This document shows positions 28,279-35,662 of a stretch of 36,542 nt of DNA, in pieces. The translations under genes and the position numbers were made by a program. The notes beneath the pieces are model-generated. The model ran no database searches. It worked only from the letters and a program-made list of their open reading frames with translations, and had not been told where the DNA came from. Positions within the stretch are counted from its first letter, which is position 1. The number at the start of each line of letters is the position of its first letter. The DNA comes from Olavius algarvensis spirochete endosymbiont (GTDB lineage: Bacteria > Spirochaetota > Spirochaetia > DSM-2461), in the NCBI GenBank assembly GCA_900608495.1, contig UWYT01000274.1, positions 1-36,542 of the forward strand, in the 5' to 3' direction.

Positions 28279-30897
28279 ATGAAAAGGATTTTTTCGTTCA
28301 GCAGCAACGAGTTTACCAAAGATGAGGAAATCATTCAACACTTTGGCATGCGGGGGCGGAGTCTTATGGACCTCGCCGCACTTGGGATTCCAATTCTTCC
28401 TGGCTTCATTCTGACAGAGGCTTTTCTAAAAGAAGATGAGGACAATCCGGAATCACATATTGGAAGCTATCGAGAGGCCTTTGATAAAATGGGCGATATT
28501 CTGGAGAAGAAGTGGAATGAAGACAACCCGCTGTTGGTTAAACTTGTTGTAAGCCCGATGTTGAACATGGTTCATACCTTCTCGAGCATTCATAACGTTG
28601 GACTTTGTGACGCAACGATCGACGGATTCGCAAGTTTTGTTGGTGAAGATTTTGCCTATCACGAATATCGAGGGGTTTTGCTGAGAATCATAGAGCTGGA
28701 AACTCTGATTTGTTCCAATGACGCTCGCAAGCAAATTCTGGAGAGTACACTAACTGCCTTGAAGCGAGCTAAAACAACCACGCTGATTAAACAAATTCTT
28801 ATCGATGTGCAAAAGATATATCCGAAGGCAATATTCGAAGGAGCTCACGAGCAATTCTCGTATGTGAAAGAACTTTTCCTGAAGTTATTTGCAGATAGTG
28901 AAACACTAAATGATTCTGCGATTCTGATTCAAGCTATGACTTTCGGGAATTATGGGGAGGAGTGCTTTTTTGGTAGTTATTACACTCGCGATCCTGTTAG
29001 CGGTGAGGATACCCTGGCAGGCAAATTTTTTCCCAATTCCTTTGATGCCACCAAGGCCGATGGTCAACCGATTGGCAAGTTTAAGAAGAACTACCTGGAA
29101 CAACTCCAAAAAATAGGTAAGCAACTGGAATTAAATAACAGGGAAATACGAAACATCAAATTTAATGTGGAGAATGGTAAACTATGGATTATTGATCAAT
29201 CTGCTGTCGCGGAGAAATCGGCTCAGGCAGAGATACGAACACTGTTGAGCTTGCTGCGGAGCAAGCATGTTGATGAACCGTATGTAATCAATGCGATACA
29301 GCCGAGTCGTCTTTCCGAGTTACTGCATCCAATCATAGACAAGCGTGTGGCAACCAAAGTGCCGTCGGTTGCTGGAGGAATCTCAGGCGCTATGGGAGCC
29401 GCTGTTGGCAGGGTTTACTTTTCTACCGAGACACTTATGAAACAATTCCGACTTGCCAGCCAGAGTGGACAGGATACAAATTTCATTCTAGCGATGCCTG
29501 CCACATATGCCGGCGATGTAAAGGCCATTGAAGCATCTCGGGGAGTTCTTACGAGAGAGGGCGGATACGCATCTCATGCACCTGTTGTTGCTAGATCGCT
29601 TGGCAAGGTTGCCATGGTAAATCCGAGTATTCTTTTTACGGAGGCAGGTTTAAAGATAGAAAATCAAATAGTTAAAGAGGGCGATTATATCAGCCTCGAT
29701 GTCCCCTTCTACGACAAACCAGTTATCTACTTTGGAAAGATTGAGCTTATCGAACCAAATATCGATACTTGTGGTTTGATTGATTTTCTCAATGTGGTTC
29801 AAAGGCATATAAAGAATTTTGATGTCCATGCCAACGCGGATCAGCCCTCGGATGCGAAACTGGCCAAGAAATTTCTTGCTGAGGGGATAGGTCTGTGTAG
29901 AACTGAACATATGTTTTTTCATAAGGAGAGGATCCCGATATTTAGATCGCTGATTATCGCATCCGATAAGAAGGAACGGGAAAGAATTCTTACCAAGCTT
30001 AAGAAAATGCAGATTGCGGATTTCCTGGAACTTCTCGAGATAATGGGCGAAAAACCGGTGACTATTCGACTTCTGGATGCTCCGCTACATGAATTCTTAC
30101 CCCACAACAAAGAAGCTATGAATGAATTCGAGAGTTTTTATCGTAAGGAGCATCCAGAGATAACCGGGGCCGAGATTCGATTTCGTTGTGATATGACAAG
30201 TGAGGTTAATCCCATGCTTGGACATCGAGGAGTAAGAGTTGCTATCACATATCCAGAAATCTATCGCATGCAGATTGAGGCGATTTTTGAGGCCGCCTAC
30301 CTATTGAGGAAGGAAAGGGGTATTACTTGCTTCCCCGAAATAATGATTCCCATTGTCACGAACCCGAGGGAAGTAAAAGCCGTGAGGTTTGGAAAGAAAA
30401 TTGAAGGTTTTGAGATAATTGGAGTAAGGCAAATAGAGGAAGAGCTTAGGAAGAAGCTTGGAGAGAAAAGAATCGACTACCGTGTGGGTACCATGATTGA
30501 ACTTCCCTCGGCAGCCTTTCTTGCCGATAAGATAGCAAATTATGCGGATTTTTTCAGCTATGGAACGAATGATTTAACTCAAACCTGCCTGGGTCTAAGT
30601 AGAGACGATTTCAATTCTTTCTTCACCACCTACAATGAATACGATTTGTTGGATAGAAACCCCTTCCAGTACTTGCAGGAGCCGGTAAAAGAGCTGATTG
30701 GAATGGCTACTGAACGCGGTCGCTATGTGAAGCCGAACCTCACCTGTGGGCTTTGTGGCGAGCATGGCGCGGAACCTGAAAATATACCTTTCTGTATGGA
30801 AGCGGGTTTGAACTACGTCAGTTGCTCGCCGTATGGAATCCCACTGGCGAAATTAACGATTGCACAAAAGTGTCTTAAAGACAAAACGCCCAAATAG
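28279..30897 (+). CDS. Pyruvate phosphate dikinase homologue with degenerate ATP-grasp domain
   Basis: PPDK normally interconverts ATP + phosphate + pyruvate and AMP + PPi + PEP through a phospho-histidine. This 872-residue protein is full length. The swivel domain keeps the phospho-His (His433 in GGYASHAPVVAR). The C-terminal barrel keeps PEP-site residues Arg541 (GLCRTEHMFF), Arg597 (RLLDAPLHEF), Glu741 (TMIELPSAA), Asn764 (YGTNDL) and the acid Cys826 (LCGEHG). The N-terminal ATP-grasp domain, though recognisable (GIPILPGF, AMTFGNYG, YTRDP), has lost the nucleotide-site residues: GGKG reads GMRG, the SVRSGAR loop reads KLVVSPM, the E of GEYL is Lys, and QTR reads DQS. The start has an excellent GGGAGG ribosome site. 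It is the third gene of the cfpA operon and matches the position of T. pallidum ppdK (TP0746). It may not use ATP. Confidence 0.85.
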   Translation: MKRIFSFSSNEFTKDEEIIQHFGMRGRSLMDLAALGIPILPGFILTEAFLKEDEDNPESHIGSYREAFDKMGDILEKKWNEDNPLLVKLVVSPMLNMVHTFSSIHNVGLCDATIDGFASFVGEDFAYHEYRGVLLRIIELETLICSNDARKQILESTLTALKRAKTTTLIKQILIDVQKIYPKAIFEGAHEQFSYVKELFLKLFADSETLNDSAILIQAMTFGNYGEECFFGSYYTRDPVSGEDTLAGKFFPNSFDATKADGQPIGKFKKNYLEQLQKIGKQLELNNREIRNIKFNVENGKLWIIDQSAVAEKSAQAEIRTLLSLLRSKHVDEPYVINAIQPSRLSELLHPIIDKRVATKVPSVAGGISGAMGAAVGRVYFSTETLMKQFRLASQSGQDTNFILAMPATYAGDVKAIEASRGVLTREGGYASHAPVVARSLGKVAMVNPSILFTEAGLKIENQIVKEGDYISLDVPFYDKPVIYFGKIELIEPNIDTCGLIDFLNVVQRHIKNFDVHANADQPSDAKLAKKFLAEGIGLCRTEHMFFHKERIPIFRSLIIASDKKERERILTKLKKMQIADFLELLEIMGEKPVTIRLLDAPLHEFLPHNKEAMNEFESFYRKEHPEITGAEIRFRCDMTSEVNPMLGHRGVRVAITYPEIYRMQIEAIFEAAYLLRKERGITCFPEIMIPIVTNPREVKAVRFGKKIEGFEIIGVRQIEEELRKKLGEKRIDYRVGTMIELPSAAFLADKIANYADFFSYGTNDLTQTCLGLSRDDFNSFFTTYNEYDLLDRNPFQYLQEPVKELIGMATERGRYVKPNLTCGLCGEHGAEPENIPFCMEAGLNYVSCSPYGIPLAKLTIAQKCLKDKTPK

Positions 30898-31017
30898 AAA
30901 TGGATAAATTTCCCGGCTATCAATCTTAGCACGGGAGTACACTGTGTTTGAAAAGCTTTGCTGCCAAAGCGCGGTTTGAACTATTTCTTGACTTTCCACC
31001 GGTGATGAGACGAGTTT
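30898..31017. other. Intergenic region between convergent genes
   Basis: This 120-base gap lies between the convergent dikinase homologue and J-domain gene. It contains a small hairpin GCTTTG-CTGC-CAAAGC at 30955-30970, not followed by a T run in either direction. It may aid termination, but the stem is only six pairs. Confidence 0.25.
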
Positions 31018-31845
31018 TCAGTCCGGAAGCAACCCCCAATCTTTGAGCCCTATAAGATCCATCAGAGCATCGTATCTAGCAGTCATCAGTACGCCAATCT
31101 TGTGCCTTTCTCCCCTGATGAAAATGCTCATGTACAAGACAAATGTTGCGAAACAGGTGTAAAGTTTGATTTTGGCCCTTCCCCTTAGATGATTAGGTAT
31201 GAATTCGGGAAAGAAGATTTCCTTGATGGCATCGTCGAAATCTCGTCTAGCCGAATTAAGGCGCATATCAATTTTGTGAAAGGGTTCCTTCTTATAAAAA
31301 TTTGGTTTGGCGATTCCAATATCCGCGGCTGTCAGTCGCACAAACCTTGCGACTATCCTAAAAATCGGGTGCTGATAGTTTTTTAGAAGCAACTCCAGTT
31401 TATTCCGACCCTCCATTATCAATCTACTGGCTTCACGGAAACGAAATCGGCGTATTCCTTCTTGACGATATTCATGGTTTTCAAGGCCATACTGATAGTA
31501 TATTTCCAGTCCATTCAAGAACTTATCAAACGCGAGCTGAAATTGGATTTCAAGTTCAGCGGACAGTGGTGCTACTTCGGTGTGAAAGCTTCGTGCATCA
31601 GTTTTGTGGTCTTCCCAATGGTTTTCAGCAATTTTTTCTGATTCTGCAGGAGGATTTTCGAGCCATTCCAAAATTGTTTCATAGGCATCGTTAATTTCAG
31701 ACATTCGCTCATTTGCCCAATCTGGATAATCGCGCACTTTATCCGGATGATATTTTTTTACGAGTTCTCTGAATAATGAGTTCAATTGCTGAACCGGGAC
31801 GCGTCCGTTCAGTCTAAATGTTGATAGGGATCGTCTGATATCCAC
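31018..31845 (-). CDS. J-domain protein with novel C-terminal region
   Basis: This 275-residue protein has an N-terminal J domain (about residues 1-65) with the essential HPD at 33-35 (KKYHPDK). It would stimulate an Hsp70. The remaining 200 residues show no zinc fingers or client-binding domains of DnaJ. They are mostly helical (LSAELEIQFQLAFDKFLNGL, RDFDDAIKEIFFPEFI) and include one hydrophobic stretch (LYTCFATFVLYMSIFI, about 228-243) that could contact membrane. It lies 47 bases downstream of the ParA-like ATPase gene on the same strand, so the two are probably one operon. Its client is unknown; the ATPase or the filament system are candidates by context only. Confidence 0.75.
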   Translation of the reverse strand: MDIRRSLSTFRLNGRVPVQQLNSLFRELVKKYHPDKVRDYPDWANERMSEINDAYETILEWLENPPAESEKIAENHWEDHKTDARSFHTEVAPLSAELEIQFQLAFDKFLNGLEIYYQYGLENHEYRQEGIRRFRFREASRLIMEGRNKLELLLKNYQHPIFRIVARFVRLTAADIGIAKPNFYKKEPFHKIDMRLNSARRDFDDAIKEIFFPEFIPNHLRGRAKIKLYTCFATFVLYMSIFIRGERHKIGVLMTARYDALMDLIGLKDWGLLPD

Positions 31846-31892
31846 GGCAGAAATTGTGTATTGTTTGGAGAATGGGGAGGGTGAACAGATGG

Positions 31893-33029
31893 TTATTCAC
31901 TAATTGACAACATCCTAACGGTTCCCTGCAGTTCCTGAATTTTTCCTTGTTGAATACGTATTAGTTCAAGCAGTTTATCAACGTCGTAATTCACCTGACT
32001 ATCTGTATTCTTGACGTTGCCTTGAATGGCAGCCAAGTCGTTTTCCATTTCTATATGAATCAATTCGAACGAATCCGCATAATAATCGAGTTCCAATGGC
32101 ATTTTGGGGAAATTCCCGCTTTGAATGATTTTTTGAGCTATACGATGGATCTCCGCGGTGGCTATGTTCTCTTCATTATCCAGAATAAACGGACGCTGCA
32201 GGTTGACGGAGCGATTGACGATTTCTTCGTTCATTACCGTTCCGAGTCCTTCCAAATTGATTGATAAATTCTGTGCGCAAAGATCTCGCAGACCTTCAGC
32301 CAGGCTGGCGTCCTCAATTCCCACTATTCTGTTTAAGATTAATTTTGGCTGCAGCACTTCGAGAAAGGCGTCTGCCTTGTTACCGAGGGTAGAATCAATA
32401 CTCTTTATATCGGAAATCATGTCTGTTACTGTTTTTCTGTCACCTGGTTGTCGTTCCTTTAACGTTTTTCTGAAGTAGGATGATATGAGTTTATCTGCGG
32501 CGAAAACACGCTGAAGGAATCGGAAAACATAGTTTTTTAGAAATGAGTACGCATTCATGATCGATATGGCCTGAGGAGTTGTAACAATGAGACCGGAATT
32601 AGAGATTAGAAAGAAATCAATTACCGTAAAATTGGTGCCACCTCCGAGATCGACAATTATATAGTCTGCTTCAATATCAAGCAGACCTTTGATAATCCTT
32701 GCTTTGACAGATTTATTGAGTTCTCCAATGCCGTAGACTAGCACATCCCCCGGAATGAAGTAGAGGTTTTCCCATTCGGTTGGAGATAGGAGTTCATTTA
32801 TTGAGTACTTTCTATTAGAAACGAAGTTGCCTATCCCAGGGTTGATATTCCTTAGTCCCAACAAGGTGTGAATGTTCGATCCACCGAGGTCTAGATCCAC
32901 AAGGATGGTTTTTTTCCCATACAGGCACATGCTTAGCGCCAGGTTTGCGGCAATCACACTTTTTCCAACCCCGCCTTTTCCTCCGGCTACGGGGATGATT
33001 TTTCTATCGACGTTTTCATTCAGTATCAT
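31893..33029 (-). CDS. ParA/MinD-family P-loop ATPase
   Basis: This 378-residue protein is a deviant Walker A ATPase. KGGVGKS is at residues 18-24, with the signature lysine. VDLDLGGSNIHTLLG and IIVDLGGGTNFTVIDFF (switch II) follow, as in MinD/FlhG/Soj proteins that position cell structures through ATP-dependent dimers. An insertion of about 60 residues lies between the switch region and the LILNRI strand. The C-terminus ends in a short coiled-coil-like helix (LLELIRIQQGKIQELQGTV) rather than an obvious MinD membrane-targeting helix. ATG 33029 is preferred to ATG 33035: the AAGG just upstream gives proper spacing only to the second, and the promoter leaves almost no leader. No chemotaxis or flagellar gene is adjacent, so cargo is unassigned. 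Confidence 0.83.
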   Translation of the reverse strand: MILNENVDRKIIPVAGGKGGVGKSVIAANLALSMCLYGKKTILVDLDLGGSNIHTLLGLRNINPGIGNFVSNRKYSINELLSPTEWENLYFIPGDVLVYGIGELNKSVKARIIKGLLDIEADYIIVDLGGGTNFTVIDFFLISNSGLIVTTPQAISIMNAYSFLKNYVFRFLQRVFAADKLISSYFRKTLKERQPGDRKTVTDMISDIKSIDSTLGNKADAFLEVLQPKLILNRIVGIEDASLAEGLRDLCAQNLSINLEGLGTVMNEEIVNRSVNLQRPFILDNEENIATAEIHRIAQKIIQSGNFPKMPLELDYYADSFELIHIEMENDLAAIQGNVKNTDSQVNYDVDKLLELIRIQQGKIQELQGTVRMLSISE

Positions 33030-33047
33030 TGGCATCCTTGTGATTCA

Positions 33048-33076
33048 ATTATCCTTGCAGGTTAACATAGTGTAAA
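33048..33076 (-). promoter_or_regulatory. Promoter of the ParA-like ATPase operon
   Basis: On the minus strand TTTACA (33076-33071), a 17-base spacer, then GATAAT (33053-33048): each hexamer matches five of six consensus bases. Transcription would start near 33041, giving a leader of only about a dozen bases before ATG 33029. The element occupies much of the 59-base divergent spacer with the cyclase homologue, so the two promoters must overlap. Confidence 0.6.
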
Positions 33077-33094
33077 CAAAGAAAATTTAGTTTA

Positions 33095-34579
33095 ATGACT
33101 GGAAATATAGTATACAATGACGAGGAAATGAACACGAGCGTTGAACATAGCCGAGTATCAGACGAGATTGAACTCAGGCGCAAAATCGGGGATTTCTATC
33201 TTTCAAGGCAGCTGGTTCAGGCCATTGTCGAGACAGGCGGAATCCACACGAAATCAAATGAAACGATGATTGCAATAGGTTTTCTTGATATCGCACGGTA
33301 TACCTTTCTCTCGCAATTTCTGAGCCCATTGGAAAATCAGAGAGTTCTCAACGGTTTGTATTCGGCGTTTAACTGGGTTATTGGGAAGTATGGAGGATAT
33401 CTAAACAAAATTGAGGGAGACAGCCTGATGTTCCACTATGGCGGTCCCATAGATCCGAATATACAAGAATTTGATGAGATAGATTCATTAAAATACATAG
33501 CCCGAGAGCTTTTCTATACCTGTGTCGAATTGCAAAAAGTGAGCAGTCTTTTCAATACTACTGACAAGAATTTTCTGGAGGAAATCTCTGATAGATCGAC
33601 GGTTGAAGCTATCATAACTGCATATGAAATCCTTGGAGAATTGCGGAAAGGATATGCTTCCGCCTCCTTCAATGCCCTGTTTCAGATACGGGTTAGAGTG
33701 GGGGCATCCCTGGGCAATGTCCTGGTTGGCAATTTTGGACCGGACGGTGCGAAGCAATGGGATGTTATCGGGATGCCGGTAATTGATGCAAAGAGGATGG
33801 AGTCATCCGCGCCCATCGGTGGTTTGAGAATCACCTCTGATTATTTTCATGTTCTGGATGAAAATGGCATTACTAAAGAGTATCATAATCGAATCAGGCG
33901 TGAGGCCGAGGCGACCAATGGTGTATACAAGGATATCAAATTCGAAGAATTATTTCGTAAAACGTCTATTTTGCTGAAGGACAAGAATGATGCGAAGTTG
34001 GACACTTACAGTGTGCAGGTGAATCCTTCGTTACCCGAGAGTATTACGAATCAATGCGAATTGTTGCTTAAAAGGGGTTCAACGGGGGCTGACGATATTA
34101 TGAGCTTCATGAAGTATTATCGGGGCAATCACTTCGTAATCGATCAACTCGAGGCTCTTTTTGATATGAAAAATGTGCAGATTCGAAAGACTTCCATCTA
34201 CAAGCTGATGGTTCCGAGGAAGTACAAGCAGTTATTGGAAGAGTGCAATAATGATGATAACAAGGCAAATGAAATAATCAACCAAAGATTATCCTTATTT
34301 GATCTTCTTATGATCTTGGGGAAACTTCAAGATTCGGTAAAGCGAAAGGAAGTGATTGAAATCGGTGGTGAACGTGCACTGGATGAATTCGATAATTGGA
34401 TGGGAGAAACCCAAAAAGTTGTGCAACGACGGTATTCTGTAAATAAGGACATCAACGTGCAGGCAAACTATTTCTATAATGTGGTATTCCCATTGTTCTT
34501 CTCGAACCTCAAAGCGTCTATTCTGGAGCGTCAACGTTTGGATGAACTGGAGATTCTAGGGAACATGGACTCCCGATAA
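33095..34579 (+). CDS. Class III nucleotide cyclase homologue lacking the transition-state Asn
   Basis: This 494-residue soluble protein has one class III adenylate/guanylate cyclase catalytic domain (about 55-260). Metal aspartates are Asp65 (FLDIARYT) and Asp109 (NKIEGDSLMF). Lys105 and Asp223 (QWDVIG) occupy the purine-recognition positions, as in adenylate cyclases, and Arg234 is the transition-state arginine. The transition-state Asn, seven residues after Asp223, is Ile230. A helical insertion of about 60 residues separates the two metal strands from the dimer half. The C-terminal 230 residues are helical and unassigned; there is no receiver, HAMP or membrane part. ATG 33095 lacks a ribosome site; ATG 33128 has GAGG very close. 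It diverges from the ParA-like operon over 59 bases. It may be a slow cyclase or a nucleotide-binding sensor. Confidence 0.78.
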   Translation: MTGNIVYNDEEMNTSVEHSRVSDEIELRRKIGDFYLSRQLVQAIVETGGIHTKSNETMIAIGFLDIARYTFLSQFLSPLENQRVLNGLYSAFNWVIGKYGGYLNKIEGDSLMFHYGGPIDPNIQEFDEIDSLKYIARELFYTCVELQKVSSLFNTTDKNFLEEISDRSTVEAIITAYEILGELRKGYASASFNALFQIRVRVGASLGNVLVGNFGPDGAKQWDVIGMPVIDAKRMESSAPIGGLRITSDYFHVLDENGITKEYHNRIRREAEATNGVYKDIKFEELFRKTSILLKDKNDAKLDTYSVQVNPSLPESITNQCELLLKRGSTGADDIMSFMKYYRGNHFVIDQLEALFDMKNVQIRKTSIYKLMVPRKYKQLLEECNNDDNKANEIINQRLSLFDLLMILGKLQDSVKRKEVIEIGGERALDEFDNWMGETQKVVQRRYSVNKDINVQANYFYNVVFPLFFSNLKASILERQRLDELEILGNMDSR

Positions 34580-34785
34580 TATTGCGGTAATGTAACTTGC
34601 TGTGTCTTCTGGGTTTGGGTAATTTATTAGTCGGGAACTAAGAAAATGTTGGGCTTGCCAAAGAACTGCCGCGCATGAAGTATTGCTGCCATGTGCGATG
34701 CTGAACCGGTAAACTGTTTTGACAGTAAGTTTGTTTGATGCCTTAGATAGGGTTCCTTAGATGAATATTCTGTGAGGAGAGCATA
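34580..34785. other. Intergenic region upstream of the DjlA-type gene
   Basis: This 206-base gap contains TTGACA at 34719-34724, with TTAGAT (34743-34748) 18 bases on as a weak -10. The string CTGTTTTGACAG (34714-34725) is identical to one upstream of yejA. No coding frame or RNA structure is convincing. Confidence 0.3.
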
Positions 34786-35637
34786 TTGATTAATCCGGCA
34801 TCGCTCATTGGAGCGCTTATTGGTTTTTTTGTCGGAACTTACCTTGGGGGTTTTCTATTTGGAATTCTATTCGCATTGGTAGGTAGTTCGATTGGGGCTG
34901 GCATTGGGGTACGAGTTTTTCGAGATTCCAGGAGGAGCGGGGGTACTGCGGGTTGGTTTTCTGGTTGGGGAGTGGGCGCTGATGGCTCGGTTTTTATGGA
35001 AACGCTCTTTTCAATGCTTGGAAGTGTGGCAGCGGCCGATGGTGGGATTAGTTCGAATGAGGAGAGGATATTTCGAAGTATCGTGATTAACGATCTTAGA
35101 ATTACCGATCCCACAAGTGTTGAGTCCGCTCTCTCAACCTTTCGGAAGGCTGCGACAAGTAAGACGAGCATAGAGACATATGCGCGGAAGGCTGCCAGCA
35201 CTTTTCGCAGTAGACCTCAACTTCTGGAAATGATGCTGATAATTATGGTGCGCGTCGCCGCTGCGGAGGGTGGACTTCATCCGAAAGAAGATGAAATGAT
35301 GGGTGAGGCGGCACAGATTTTCGGTTTTCGATCGGGCTTTTATCAGTCTTTGAAAAATCGTTATGGACTTGCTGGGGAGCAAGGTTACCAATCGTATCGA
35401 AGTTCAGCAGGCAAGAGTGAAACATCCTCGTTGAAACGTGCTTATGAGGTGCTGGATATACCCCAAAATGCTTCGGAATATGAGGTGAGAAAAGCATATA
35501 GGAAAAAGGTTTCTGAATATCATCCGGATAAAATCGCTGCCAAGGGGTTACCGAAGGATTTCACGGATCTGGCGAATGCAAAGTTTCGGGAAATCAAAGA
35601 AGCCTGGGATTCGATTCGCATGAGTCGTGGATATTGA
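34786..35637 (+). CDS. djlA: DjlA-type membrane-anchored co-chaperone (TerB + J domain)
   Basis: This 283-residue protein has the DjlA arrangement. The N-terminal glycine-zipper membrane segment covers about 5-45 (LIGALIGFFVGTYLGGFLFG and on). A TerB-like domain covers about 70-185, with the repeated acidic motif AAADGGISSNEERIF and AAAEGGLHPKEDEMM. The C-terminal J domain covers about 215-280 and has HPDK in SEYHPDKIA. DjlA activates DnaK at the inner membrane and in E. coli influences the Rcs envelope-stress pathway. The length is close to E. coli DjlA (271). The start is TTG 34786 with GAGGAG 6 bases upstream. It is the second J protein within 4 kb; it converges on the GHMP kinase gene with 25 bases between the stops. 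Confidence 0.85.
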   Translation: MINPASLIGALIGFFVGTYLGGFLFGILFALVGSSIGAGIGVRVFRDSRRSGGTAGWFSGWGVGADGSVFMETLFSMLGSVAAADGGISSNEERIFRSIVINDLRITDPTSVESALSTFRKAATSKTSIETYARKAASTFRSRPQLLEMMLIIMVRVAAAEGGLHPKEDEMMGEAAQIFGFRSGFYQSLKNRYGLAGEQGYQSYRSSAGKSETSSLKRAYEVLDIPQNASEYEVRKAYRKKVSEYHPDKIAAKGLPKDFTDLANAKFREIKEAWDSIRMSRGY

Positions 35638-35662
35638 TATTGGTGCGCTTGAACGATGGATT

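Noticed and set aside
30955-30970. Strong terminator after the dikinase homologue
   Set aside because: Only a six-pair stem with no T run; kept as a weak hairpin note only.
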